A stretch of DNA of 64,000 nt from positions 3,906,001-3,970,000 of the forward strand of contig NC_062976.1 of assembly GCF_023078275.1 (NCBI RefSeq), given 5' to 3'. Both the position numbers and the translations under genes were made by a program. Positions 23,867-34,913 of this stretch are shown piece by piece. Below the pieces are notes generated by a model. That model ran no database searches. It saw nothing but the letters and a program-made list of their open reading frames with translations, and was not told the origin of the DNA. The DNA comes from Leguminivora glycinivorella (lineage: Eukaryota; Arthropoda; Insecta; Lepidoptera; Tortricidae). Every line of letters begins with the position of its first letter. The stretch's first letter is position 1.

Positions 23867-24244
23867 AGTTAAACATTAGATAACACGCTGCATTACCGTC
23901 CGTCCGCAATGTAAGCCCGTGTGTATACACATACGTGCAGTAATTCAATTTCGGGGTAAAGCGGTTATTTGTTGTAATAGCAACTCTGCTCTGTCTCATT
24001 CGAGTCCGGTTAGCGGAGACTGAAGCTCGCAGAACACTTAATGATTAGATGAAGCAACGGTTTCTTTCTAACATAGGTATTTTATGTAATGCATACACAT
24101 ATTTATCTGTATGTATGTATGTTTATGTATTATATGTCTTTAGTCTGGAATGTGCGATAAGTTTATTTCTTCGAATTTGCTGACACCTACTGTCATAATG
24201 TAAATTTATCGATTTCCGTTACCTTAAGGTTGTCTGGAAGAAAT
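23867..24244. other. No feature seen
   Basis: TAACACGCTG at 23880, right after GCGTGTTA at 23856, makes a short inverted pair across the element end. Confidence 0.5.
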
Positions 24245-24365
24245 CGCTCTTTAGAGATAAGACCGCCTGTTGTTTACCTTTGTTCGTGTAGCTTCCTTGT
24301 TTTGTATTGTTGTTTTTTATAAAGGTGTGCAATAAAAAGTATTTGTATTGTATTGTATTTTGAAA
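24245..24365 (+). repeat. Retroposon 3' tail
   Basis: Starts AGATAAGACCGCCTGTTGT and ends TGCAATAAAAAGTATTTGTA followed by a repeated TTGTA tail. It shares GACCGCCTGTTGTxTxCC with 42955-43068. Only the UTR is present. Confidence 0.5.
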
Positions 24366-24689
24366 CTCAATGCGTTTTCTGACATGTTTTTCAATACAAT
24401 TGTAAGATAATTGTAAGATTATGGCATTAGTCGTAAGGACTTGGTGTAACGTACTGATACATACCTATATAAAGTTTGAAAAAGACTTAAGTCAGTAACC
24501 CCTTTCGGCGATGGTTATATTCCGTCTGTCAAGGTCGTGTCATTCAAGAGGACGGTTAATCAAATGACCTTACAGTGCTAAAGCACGCGTCTTCGTAAAT
24601 GATCTGTATATAGGTAGATACCGACCTATCGACCCTTAAGAATGTCCTGTCCTGGCCTCTAACAAATGTCACCTTAAACTAGGATGCAT

Positions 24690-24827
24690 ATGTGACATTA
24701 TCCGGGTAAAGGAACATTATTGTCGATGGCGCTTACGGCCCGCGGCGTCGTATTTGTACACGAACATCGCTCATAACGCCGTAAGCGCCATCGACAATAA
24801 GGTCCCTTTACCCAGATCACGTCACAT
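24690..24827. mobile_element. MITE with about 48-bp arms
   Basis: ATGTGACATTATCCGGGTAA ... TTATTGTCGATGGCGCTTAC, with the inverted copy at 24778-24827. Confidence 0.8.
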
Positions 24828-24861
24828 ATTACATTCAACATTTTAGGCACTCTGTGCTGCA

Positions 24862-25335
24862 ATGGGTATAAACCATTTGTTTACAAAAGCGTACTTACTA
24901 CTTACTTCGCTGGCTCAGCGACCCGAAGTGGATCTAGCCGATCTTGGCCTCCGACACTATTTAGACTTCACCATTCGCTCATTTCCTGTGCGATCTGGGG
25001 CCCGTTTCTCGAAAGGTACAAGCCTTGTATTACAAGTGCGCGAACTGTCAAATCGTATGGGTTGTCATGGAAACACACTTGTAATACAAGGCTTGTACCT
25101 TTCGAGAAACGGACCACTGTTATCTGATGCCGTTCAGTCACTTGAAGGACACACAGGTATTTTTAGACCTCGTCAATCCATCGGTACCTGGGCCTTCCAG
25201 CCGGCCGTTTCTCAGTGGATCGCCACAGGTAAGCTCTTTTGGCCGCACGATCATCTCTCATTCTCTCCATTGGCCGAGCCAGCGAAGACGAGCAGCCTTG
25301 TTGTCGCCGATGACGTTGGGCTCGCCCACTAGTTG
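24862..25335. repeat. Older GC-richer repeat split by a MITE
   Basis: Contains CTTCGCTGGCTCAGCGACCC, then GATCTTGGCCTCCGACAC on the left, and TCGCCACAGGTAAGCTC and GCCGAGCCAGCGAAGACGAG on the right. It is of a retroposon-like kind I associate with Lepidoptera. An open frame spans it, but it crosses the MITE, so I do not treat it as a gene. Confidence 0.4.
24999..25115. mobile_element. MITE with 37-bp perfect arms, inside an older repeat
   Basis: CCGTTTCTCGAAAGGTACAA, then GCCTTGTATTACAAGTG, is perfectly inverted at 25076-25112. The flanks (24862-24998 and 25116-25335) look like two halves of one interrupted repeat. Confidence 0.82.
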
Positions 25336-25794
25336 TTCCACCTCCAAGTTCTTCCTGAAAAAAAAAGCGTATCTCTTAATATTTATTTTGAAGCTATTTT
25401 ATCATGTGGTATCTATAGGACGTTGTCTCTGCTAGAACTGCAACTCAATTAGTGCAATTTTTGAGGGCAGCATGTGTTTAATTTTGCACTGCGTTCGAGT
25501 TGCTTCTTTTGCTGTCTGCTTTGTGCTGTTACTTTATTAGACCTGTTTAACTGTAACGTAGGTACGCTGTAACCGCTGTAACGATATGAAGTTAGCTAAT
25601 TACAAAGCGACATCATGAACAAAATAAACCATGAACATAGGTGCAAGAGGCCGATTCGAGCCACATCAAACTGATACCTATAAATACTTACAAACATGAA
25701 CGCTGAAAACAATACACTCTTTTTTGGGGCAGTCGTGTAAAAAATAATCCGTACCGATATCTAAAATATTTAGTTATTATTTGCGTAGTTGCGC
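25336..25794. other. No feature seen
   Basis: AT-rich. No frame with motifs. Confidence 0.6.
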
Positions 25795-25905
25795 ATTTTT
25801 TTAATGGAATAGGCAGCAAACGAGCAGACGAGCCGCCTGATGGGAAGCAATCATCGCCGCCCATGGACATAAGCAACATCAGGGGAGTCACTTATTTATG
25901 CGTTG
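25795..25905 (-). mobile_element. CR1-like LINE terminus, short fragment
   Basis: It shares GGCAGCAAACGAGCAGACGA, GCCTGATGGGAAGC and GCCGCCCATGGAC with 39725-39785, in the same orientation. Confidence 0.5.
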
Positions 25906-26211
25906 CCGACCGTTGTTATGTATTTGCTCGGACTTGTTCGTATGTTTTAGAGCTAGATACATGCACGGGCAAATGACACTAAAACGAAGCCATTTTGATA
26001 TCACTTTGTGGCTCACAACAGGACTCATCTATACTAGTTGGTACTTTCCAATTTTCTTCAGATGGAGTTTCAAAATTTCAAAACTAAAAAAAAATTGTAT
26101 TAACAATTTTTTAATTGCTTGCTACAAAAATGTGTTTACTTCAATGGTGCCATTGGGATTCAGTCTGCATCAGAACTAATGTTGCAGTATTGCATCAACC
26201 CCTTACCTTTC

Positions 26212-26370
26212 TCTTCATCATCATCATCATCATTTCAGCCATTAATCGCCCACTGCTGAGCATAGGCCTCTCTTCGTGTACGCCACTTATCCCGGTCCTG
26301 GGCTAATCTCATCCAGAAATGCCCCGCAGTTTTTCGAATGTCGTCCACCCAACGAGCCAACGGACTTTCT
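26212..26370 (-). mobile_element. RTE-type LINE 3' end with (TGA)n tail
   Basis: On the minus strand it reads LARWVDDIRKTAG, then DKWRTRREAYAQQWA and a stop, followed by a (TGA)n run (seen as TCATCATCATC on the + strand at 26216-26233). It is the 3' 150 bp of an RTE-like element of a third subfamily. Confidence 0.75.
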
Positions 26371-26632
26371 CTCCATAATTATCTTTATCCTTTAATATGG
26401 GTTTTTCACCAAAAAGATATTCTTTATTTTCAAATTACTTACCAGATTCTTCCAAAATGAATCTTTTATCAGCCCCAGGTGTTCGATCGGTGATTTCCAA
26501 TCGCCGAACGTACGGACGGGCCAATTTCTTAGTAGACGGAGCAGCTGCGACTATGTAGTTAGAGTAATGAGATTTTTAGCTCCAAAATCGATCGATGGAT
26601 TGGATGTGTAGCGTGTTACTGATTACTAACAT

Positions 26633-26923
26633 CAAAGAGCATTGAGTATTATAGAGAGTTACTGTCGAAGTAAAATGTGTAATCAAAGTGCATAGACTGC
26701 CATCTCTCGACACAGGCTTAAACTTTTGAACCTCAGTTTTGACAATTTGGCCCATATTCTTAGCTTGATATATGTTAAAATGTCAAATATTAATATTAGC
26801 GCCATCTAGCCGAGCGTTCCCCAAAGGTGTAACGCCATCTTGGTCACCGTACCTTTTTCACTATGGTTTTGAGGTACGTTTTTTTCTTAGACTTTATCCG
26901 TCTATACAGAGTTACATATGTAT
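26633..26923 (+). repeat. Same CGTTCCCCAAAGGT repeat, copy 2
   Basis: Full-length direct match to 4321-4609. Confidence 0.8.
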
Positions 26924-26996
26924 TTGCTAACATACAATGAAATACCTTTAAAATATATTGATTGAAACTAACACGATTTTCACTCATATTTTTAAA

Positions 26997-27107
26997 TGAA
27001 AACGGGACTTAATTGCGTAAGACTTACGTTTAGAATTCGGCCCGACGTTTCGTTCGACGGTCCGTGTGGTTACAAGGCAGATATTACGCGATTAAGTCCC
27101 GGTTTCA
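26997..27107. mobile_element. Short MITE related to the 1513 foldback
   Basis: Ends TGAAAACGGGACTTAATTGC and the inverted GCGATTAAGTCCCGGTTTCA. The middle shares CCCGACGTTTCG with the element at 1513. Confidence 0.65.
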
Positions 27108-27160
27108 TTTTAAAATAACTTTAAAACTCAATCACGTAGAGAAGAAAAATATTTTATAAC

Positions 27161-27247
27161 AAACTAGCTTTTTCCCGCGTCTTCACTCGCTTTAGAAAGA
27201 GACAAAACGTAGCCTATGTCACTCTCCATCCCTTCAACTATCTCCAC
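27161..27247 (+). repeat. GCGGCTTCGCTCGCG retroposon, 5' part
   Basis: First 87 bp only. The following bases diverge. Confidence 0.7.
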
Positions 27248-28606
27248 CATTGAGTAAGTATTACTTCGTATAGAGGAGCTATAGCAAACAACGAACGTGT
27301 CACAGCCTGTAAGCTGAAGGCGGGGCGAGGGGGCGGGGTGTGAACCAATGGCCTGCTTCCGTAACATCGCAAGCGCTACGATTTTACTCGGCGCTTACGA
27401 CCTTTCGGTCGCAATGATGAGCCCTGCATAGAGTGCATAGATTAGAAGTCGTAGTATAGAAGTGACATGGGTTTACATGGGCATTTTTTTTATTTATGAC
27501 TCTCAATTAGCGTGAGTTGTTAACAAAAAACATAAATCGCTGTTAGTTTTGTAACGACAATCAAGCTTGAAATCTGTATTTAAAACGAAACTTTTTTCAC
27601 GTTCTGAATTTAGATTATAGCTTAGTATAATTTACATAATTAAAACAAAAACGATGTTTTTATTGAAATTTCATGCTTAATAATTATCGTTGCAAAACTG
27701 ACAGCGATTTAACTTTTTTTTAACAACTCTGTGAGTCCCAATTTTTTTAAATGCCCACATATAAAGCTGCATACGGACTGAGCGTACATGTGTACACGTA
27801 GCCGCAACTGGATATTAGTTATTTATGTGACATTTGCATAATGGTAGGCATTAAAACATGAGTGTTGTTTTTGTTGTGTTAATAAGATAACATGAGTGTT
27901 AAAACGCCTAATTATGTATAGTCGCATACATATATAACTTTATCTACATCCATGTATGTATGGGCGCGGGTTTATCGTCCCATAGAAAATTTGAATTTCG
28001 CGCGTTTTTATACTCTCATAATTTGCTTGACCGTCTACCTACCCAAATTCAATCAGATAGGTTAGATACTGCACTTACATTTACATACTCACATGAAATT
28101 CGACACGCGTATTGAGAATCTGTTATAGACCGACATGTCGGAAAACTGTGCAATTCTGACAATAATAATTAAATAACCTTTATTGCGTCGATAAATATAT
28201 ATAATTTAATGTATGATAGGAAACTTGAACTAACTTGCGATATTGTCACGTCTGCTTTTGTTGCATTTTTTACTCTTTGGTTTCAACGAAACATGGCCGC
28301 CGCAACATGGTGCTTCGGCATGAGTTTATATTGATACATTTTTTAAAAAGTAAGCGTGTTTAAACAAAATTGCAGTAAACCTACGTATGAAAAGTCACTC
28401 CTTGGCTTTTGTTAGATTTTCCTGAGCAGTTTGTACAGTACCTAACTACACATGACGGCATTATTTAGACGAAATATTTTTCATTGCGATACGTCAATCT
28501 ACCACAGCCGTTCGGCACAGACTAAGCGCGTTTGTGCCGATCGGCTCTAAGTGTTGTTACACAAAATCAAGTTTAGGTGCCCTCTCTAGTTAACATAATT
28601 ACTCAA
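27248..28606. other. No feature seen
   Basis: AT-rich apart from a GC patch at 27300-27420. No motif. Confidence 0.55.
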
Positions 28607-28712
28607 AGATCTCCACTTATTAAATCACGTCAATTCGTCCCTCTGTTTTGTCGTGAAAGGCGGACAAACAAACAGACACACACACTTTCCCATTTATAAT
28701 ATTTAGTAAATA
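28607..28712 (+). repeat. GCGGCTTCGCTCGCG retroposon, 3' part
   Basis: From CTCCACTTATTAAATCACGT to TTTATAATATTTAGTAAAT. Confidence 0.75.
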
Positions 28713-28799
28713 TGTAGTTATGGACTAAAGAAGCTCTTGATGGTGGAATTTTACAATATGAAGGAATATTAAAATTTTATTATGTAATATTTGTTTCAG

Positions 28800-28960
28800 T
28801 ACAGATGATGTTTTTTACGCACTAGTGCGAGAAGTGGTTCATTACCCCTGGCTGCCTTAGTGGCTACCTTCGGTCGTGTTTTAATTTATCGCCACTCGTT
28901 TCTAACTTCCTTTTTTACGCACTTGTATCGTAATGTACTATTAGGATGTGTCCTAGTTTT
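28800..28960. repeat. Possible partial foldback with TTTTTTACGCAC ends
   Basis: TTTTTTACGCACTAGTGCGA at 28811 and TTTTTTACGCACTTGTATCG at 28912 are direct rather than inverted. GCCACTCGTTTCTAACTTCC suggests a truncated member of a foldback family. Weak. Confidence 0.3.
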
Positions 28961-29090
28961 GAAGTACTAAATTGTAATGCCAATTTATTAAGACCAAGCT
29001 GTAATCTAATTTAAGGTACAGGGGTCAATTTCGACGGAGGGATAATTTCAACTGACCGATTTTCCATGTTTTAAAATAAAATAAAAATTA

Positions 29091-29521
29091 AATAGTTATT
29101 TGTTATACAAGGGGGCAAAGTTGTATTTTAACGCCGAGTGTGGAATTGAAAAACGAGCAAGTGAAAGGATTCTATAGTTGAACCACGAGCGAAGCGAGTG
29201 GTTCGAGAATAGAATCCTGAACTTGCGAGTTTTTAACACACGAGAAGTAAAATACATTTGCACCCGAGTTTAACACGAAACTTTTCCCCTCACTACAGCG
29301 AGGAAACTACAACGCAAAAAAAAATGCGTTTATCACTGCTTCCAGTAGTTCCACAGGTGGTAAATCATCTTAATTACTAGATTCACCTACTTTTGTCAAT
29401 TTTAAAGCAGTTAATTTGACTTTATTCAAGGTCAAATTACTTTACCCACTAGTGGATAAAATGCGTTTTTACCCGCTGGTATTAAAGGACAAAACACGTG
29501 TTTCCGAGCTAGTGAGGGGAA
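29091..29521. mobile_element. Same repeat family, copy 2 with internal hairpin
   Basis: As copy 1, but with an extra block at 29147-29240: AAAACGAGCAAG, AGGATTCTAT and CCACGAGCGAAGCGAGTGG, then the complementary ATAGAATCCT and CTTGCGAGTTTTT. Copy 1 looks like a precise hairpin deletion. Confidence 0.8.
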
Positions 29522-30000
29522 AAAAAAATTACTCTATTTCATAATGAAAAAAATAGTATAACATGGAAAAAATGTCGATTATTATGTATTTTAAAATCTT
29601 CTGCTAGGCTCAAGACGCGTACTGGTTTGCTTGCAGAGACTCGTTTGTTTATGATTAGTTACTTAAGGTTGTTTTAGGCATTTTGCAGCATTGTTTCCTT
29701 GTGCCAACTGTACCAACTCCACGGAACACATTAACCAGCCCAGCTTCCCGGGGATTTGTTATGACCGCACTAATTGTGCACATCCCGAGGTTCCTTCCTC
29801 ATTAATCTGGTGACGTCAGTGTGGATGCGGCCTAATCAGTGGCGACTCAGAAGACAAAGGGCGTAGGTTAGTGAGAACAGTTACGTTATTTATTTATAGG
29901 TACTTTATTGCAGAAAATAAAAAATTAATGAGGGCCTTTTTTTTTTCAAAGTTGTCCACCCCACTTTTTTTGTAACATGGGTATTTTTTACGCGATTCAT
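29522..30000. other. No feature seen
   Basis: Mixed sequence leading into the foldback at 30001. Confidence 0.55.
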
Positions 30001-30185
30001 ACTCAGAATCGCGAGGTCTTTCGATCCTGATAGGAGAAAAAAATGTCCCAAGATTTCCATACATTTTTAGAACTTCCATTCCGTTACCGCCATACAAAAT
30101 GTATTAAAAATGGTAACGGAATCGGAAAAAACCTTGGGACACTTTTTTTCTAATATTAGGATTGAAAGAGCTCGCGATTCTGAGT
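30001..30185. mobile_element. Foldback repeat with about 60-bp arms
   Basis: ACTCAGAATCGCGAGGTCTT ... GATCCTGATAGGAG ... TGTCCCAAGATT on the left pairs with GTGTCCCAAGG ... AGCTCGCGATTCTGAGT on the right, with inner TGGTAACGGAAT pairing TTCCGTTACCG. Confidence 0.75.
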
Positions 30186-30248
30186 GGAAACCACATAAAA
30201 ATTTGCAGATTAAAAAAAATGGCTACGTACTAAATCCGTCCACTTTAG

Positions 30249-30256
30249 GTCGAGAG
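30249..30256. repeat. Left 8-bp target duplication of hAT-like element
   Basis: GTCGAGAG, identical to 32174-32181. Confidence 0.8.
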
Positions 30257-32173
30257 TAGGGCTTCCAAATACCGGACCTTATCCAATACCGGTATTCATT
30301 CCGGTATTGGGGATTTCAATACCGGGATCCCGGGATCCCGGTATTGAAATCGCGAAAATATAAAAACCAAGTAATTTGCTTAAAATAACAAATTTTATTC
30401 AAAATCTCGTTTGTTACTTTTCATGCGTGTTATACTACAGCGAAATCTTGCCAATCGGACTTAGTGATGGGTCAAACAGATCAAATACATTTCGAACTTC
30501 ATATGTTTCGATTTCAACCCAAAACGGTTCGCAAACTTATGTGGCCAAGTCGGTTCAACTTCTATTGTTTATAAGTATACATAGTTCAAAGGGCTACGCC
30601 CCGTGCTCTGTATTTTTGTTATGAGTAGGACTGAGGGCGCAGTATAAAAGCAAGCGGGAAAGAGCGCCAGATCTCTACTCAGGTGATTCTGTAGGGTTAC
30701 CCATCTGGCAGAATAATTTTAGTCAGAAACACACTTTGCATAACATGTTTCGCAGAAGCACTATCGGTCGAATGGTCATTGTGCAGGAAACTTGGTTGGC
30801 ATTATTACTACAACCCTCACACATTTGGCAGAATATTGTTTTACAGAACATTACTCGACTTTGATTTAGCATAGTTTTATATACCCTAATAATCGTATAG
30901 CATACTATGACATGAGCAGAATTATTACAGGATATCAAAAAGGAAATACTGCCCCAGAGTCACCGTTAGGTGTGACGACGTGCGAAATGAGCAGGAGAGT
31001 TAGGTATCTTGCATCCACAACACATACAACTGGCTATCAAAAAGCAAACTGCAACATTATGCAGTCTAAATATTATGCACAAATATTATCTGCGAAAGTA
31101 TTGTTCGACTAGAAGACTGTTATGCACATCAACATTATGACAACAGACAATTCGGTATTACAAAAATCTGCGAAATGATTTATGCCAAAGCATATTCTGC
31201 CAATTGTGACATCTGCCAAGAACTTTTATACCAATCAAATATATGCGAAAAAAGTTTCTGCAAGACAATAGTGAACCGATTCTGTAAGTTAGATATCGCC
31301 ACCCATTTCGCAAGGAGACGCGGCCATCCATAGCAAACCATGTTTTATTCCAAATCGATCTCTTTAGGCTCGTACGGAATAAAACCTTGTAGTTCATTTA
31401 ACTATAATAAATCACTTTAGTAAATAACAAGACACATCATTGACTTTTGAAACTAGAACATGAAATTATTTTTTTTGAAAACACATTGGGTGTTCTGTGG
31501 TACAATTTAGCGATATTTTTGTTTTTCGTGGCACTAGAGGCGCTAAAGCACTAATAAAATAAATCCGTCAAATCATTGAACAATTAGCCAAAAAAGCTAA
31601 ATTATCCCACATACATAATGATCATGATAATCAAAATCAAGAAGATTACTTCGCGGAATAGGAACATTTAATCTACGGATTAGAAAAGTAATTTTCTTGC
31701 TTTGATAGTTCAGATTTCCCAATTTCGTTACTGTAGGGAATGTTACCGCAAAGTTTTGCGCTAGAGTTCAACACATTAATCAATCAATCAACCAATCAAT
31801 CACAAGTGCGACAAATGTGTCAAAAAAGGTTCGCGACAGGCCCGCTTAATGAATGCTTTTGACACGTATCTTTATCTTGGTAACCATCGAAAAAACTATC
31901 ATTTTCATACAAATATTGTAAAAACACCAAACAGGGAATGTGTCAAATCGAGAAAAGAGAGCAAGAAGCAAGATTTACGCGTGTAGCGACCATCATGATG
32001 CAGAAATGTAACGTTTTTGACGAGTAATTTACGTTCATTTGGCAAAATTTGTTAGTTTCTAAGAATACCGGGATCCCGGTATTACTAAATTAAATACCGG
32101 TATTGAAATGTGCCCAAAAAAAGGCGGGATCCCGGGATCCCGAGATACCGGGATCCCGGTATTGGAAGCCCTA
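30257..32173. mobile_element. hAT-like DNA transposon, 1.9 kb, probably non-autonomous
   Basis: The ends are inverted: TAGGGCTTCCAAATACCGG on the left and the complement TAGGGCTTCCAATACCGGG on the right. They are flanked by a perfect 8-bp duplication, GTCGAGAG. Subterminal blocks (30300-30345, 32066-32160) repeat CCGGTATTG and GGGATCCC many times in both senses. I find no transposase motif in any frame; the interior (30640-31320) is a run of short words (see findings). 8-bp duplications and subterminal repeats are hAT traits. Confidence 0.8.
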
Positions 32174-32181
32174 GTCGAGAG
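32174..32181. repeat. Right 8-bp target duplication of hAT-like element
   Basis: GTCGAGAG, identical to 30249-30256. Confidence 0.8.
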
Positions 32182-32609
32182 AAAGGGACACAGCTATACC
32201 AGTTTTATAGATCCGTCCCTCTCTCTTAAACCTAAACTGAACGGCTGTAGTACTTACATTCTGGTAATTGGTAATGGTAACCCTCCTGATCAGTTGCCGA
32301 GCGATACAAAAAGGTCTTAAGTTAGTGAGAAACTGAAAAAAAAAATAGACAGCTTTTTACACAGGATATTCTCGAGAAAAATCGGAAATTTTCTTGAAAT
32401 TTATTTAGAAAACAAATTTTCAGAAACATTCTCATCGGCCCATCCGTTATATCATTACTGTTGTGTGACCATTTTGAATTGCGGGAGTGACTCTGGTTAG
32501 CATAATTAGTCTGAATGAAGTCCAAAGCAAACAGCGGTAGTTGATATATGGTGCATTGGGGTAATTTCGCATGAGAGGCAAATAATCTTTAAAAGGTCCG
32601 TATTTACAG
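32182..32609. other. Hairpin remainder, then nothing seen
   Basis: GTCCCTCTCTCTTAAACCTA at 32214 pairs with the sequence split by the hAT-like element (TTTAGG at 30245 and GAGAAAGGGAC at 32178), so the hAT landed in a hairpin arm. Confidence 0.5.
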
Positions 32610-32674
32610 ATACATACATACAATCACGCCTGTATCCCATAAAGGGGTAGGCAGAGCACATGAAACTACTAAAG
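32610..32674 (+). repeat. CACGCCTGTATCCC repeat, 3'-cut copy
   Basis: First 65 bp only, ending after CATGAAACTACTAAAG. Confidence 0.7.
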
Positions 32675-32958
32675 CACGTATTTAAAACGTCAAAATATGT
32701 GCGAAACCATAAAAAGCACTCTCTAAACTTTATAAAGTATGTGCGCAAAGCTTGTAATTTTCAATTTTCTAAATAATTCCAAAACACTTCATATTGTTCT
32801 TTTTAAATAAGAAAAACACTTTCATTCTCATGAGGTGCAAATTTTGGTATCGAAATAATTCACTTGACTCAGATATAATACGTAAAGCCGGCCCTCGGTC
32901 GTCCAAAGCCGCCGCGATCTGATAAAAAATCATATCAACTTCTATTTACCGCACTATA

Positions 32959-33213
32959 TACATACATACATACAACATACATACAATCACGCCTGTATCC
33001 CATACAGGGGTAGGCAGAACACATGAAACTACTAAAGTTTCAGTGCCACTCTTGGCAAATAAGGGGTTGAAAGAAAACGAAACTGTGACATTGCAGTGAC
33101 AGGTTGCCAGCCTCTCGCCTACGCCACAATTTAACCCATATCCCATAGTCGCCTTCTACGACACCCACGAGAAGAAAGGGGGTGGTGAAATTCTTAACCC
33201 GTCACCACACAGG
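32959..33213 (+). repeat. CACGCCTGTATCCC repeat, full copy
   Basis: Closely matches 9622-9877. It lies only 285 bp from the truncated copy at 32610. Confidence 0.8.
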
Positions 33214-33309
33214 CAGCACTATATACAACTACAATAAAGTGAAGCTCTGAGCTGCTCACTAGTGCGTTTTCACATTGTACGATCCGTTTTTGGATGTATA
33301 AAACATCGT

Positions 33310-33490
33310 GAGAAAACCGGACTAATTCCAATAAGGTCTAGTTACCCTTCGGATTGGAAGGTCAGATGGCAGTCGCTTTCGTAAAACTAGTGCCTACGCC
33401 AAATCTTGGGATTACTTGTCAAAGCGGACCCCAGGCTCCCATGAGCCGTGGCAAATGCCGGGATAACGCAAGAACGATGATGATCGGATG
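33310..33490 (+). repeat. Retroposon fragment (CATCGTGAGAAAACCGG block)
   Basis: AAACATCGTGAGAAAACCGG, GTTACCCTTCGGATTGGAAG, GGTCAGATGGCAGTCGCTTT, AGCGGACCCCAGGCTCCCAT. This block order is common in Lepidoptera in my recollection. It ends GATGATGATCGGATG. No coding part. Confidence 0.5.
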
Positions 33491-33892
33491 AAGGACCGAT
33501 ATCCCATACATAACAGGCGCCATCTTGAATTTTTTCCATTGAAATCCTTCCGAAATCCGATATCGGATCGGATAATGTGTAAACGGACTTATGGGAAATA
33601 AAATTCATTGTACTTAAGTAACACAGCGTCGCCAAGGATACTTATATATGTTGAACCAAAAGTCAACGACGTCACGGCCGTTACGGGAAATGTTGCATAC
33701 ATTTGTACGCTATTGAGATACATAATAATTATTATTCTTAAACGTCGAACACCCATGGAGGCTCTGATCAATAATGGAGGCAGATTCTCATACAGTAACG
33801 TTTCAAAGGGTATGCATTGAATATTGCGTGCTAAGATACGGCGGGTCAAGGCACGAGAGATTTGTCTTATCTAAGAATGATTTTTTTAAAAA
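33491..33892. other. No gene seen
   Basis: Contains CGAAATCCGATATCGGATCG at 33550, a short palindrome-bearing repeat motif. Confidence 0.5.
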
Positions 33893-34062
33893 TATTGGGG
33901 ACACCTTACACAGATCAACTTAGCCCAAAACTAAGCAACTTAAACGGATATTTAAACGGATAAATACATACTTATATACACAGAAAACATTGACTCAGGA
34001 ACAAATATCTGTATCACACAAATAAATGCTCTTACCGGAATTTGAACCCAAAACAGAGTCGC
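33893..34062 (-). mobile_element. tRNA-headed SINE, decayed minus-strand copy
   Basis: TCAGGAACAAATATCTGTAT, then ACACAAATAAATGCTC, then TTACCGGAATTTGAACCC match the reversed body and B box. Confidence 0.6.
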
Positions 34063-34570
34063 GCAGAGGGTTCATCAATGAATTCATTCATAATTTCAAC
34101 ATGAAATTTTGCAGCCCACTGTACCTTTTTGGTCTAAAAAAATCCTTTTCCGAGATTCAAACCTGGAATCTTCTGCTTTTCAGTCACGGTCACTACTCTT
34201 ACTACCAAGCACCAAAATATACTTATTAGTTATGACAGCTGCTTTTGTTGGCTTTTATGGTGATAAAGTACAATAAAGAATATATTTCAGTGAGAATATT
34301 TTCAATTTCTACAGATTTTGAATTGGCCAATACATCCTATACTAACCACGGTGTACCTAGACAAACCATGGTGAAAAACTAGTCTAAATTATTGACATTA
34401 ATTTAAAATGAATTAAATTTACATAGTAACTATGTATAAAGCTAGTCATAAAAAGTCAACAAGGTAAAATATAGTTATTCGCGGAATCCAAAATAGCTCC
34501 ATTTATTTAAAAACTAATAACTAATTTGACGACAGTAGTTTATTGTTTTAAAACAATGCGTAATGGCAAA
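34063..34570. other. No feature seen
   Basis: AT-rich. Confidence 0.6.
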
Positions 34571-34632
34571 GACATAATATATATAACTCCATATAGACAG
34601 ATAAAGTCTAAGAAAAAAACGTACCTCAGTAT
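34571..34632 (-). repeat. Same repeat, copy 3 (separated end)
   Basis: ATATAGACAGATAAAGTCTA, then AGAAAAAAACGTACCTCA, is the reverse complement of 26870-26915. It completes the copy at 36414-36640. Confidence 0.7.
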
Positions 34633-34902
34633 CATACAGAATAAAAACCGGCCAAGAGCGTGTCGGGCCACGCTCAGTGTAGGGTTCCGTAGTTTTCCAT
34701 ATTTTTCTCAAAAACTACTGAACTTATCAAGTTCAAAACAATTTTCCTAGAAAGTCTTTATAAAGTTCTACTTTTGTGATTTTTTTCATATTTTTTAAAC
34801 ATATGGTTCAAAAGTTAGAGGGGGTGGGGCACTTTTTTTTCCTTTAGGAGCGATTATTTCCGAAACTATTAATATTATCAAAAAACGATCTTAGGAAACC
34901 CT

Positions 34903-34913
34903 TATTCATTTTT
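34903..34913. repeat. Left target-site duplication of the RTE fragment
   Basis: TATTCATTTTT, identical to 35998-36008. The joined flanks restore an uninterrupted copy of the GGAC-rich repeat. Confidence 0.85.

Noticed and set aside
24862..25332. 156-codon frame
   Set aside because: It runs straight through a MITE with perfect arms (24999-25115), so the frame is a chance joining.
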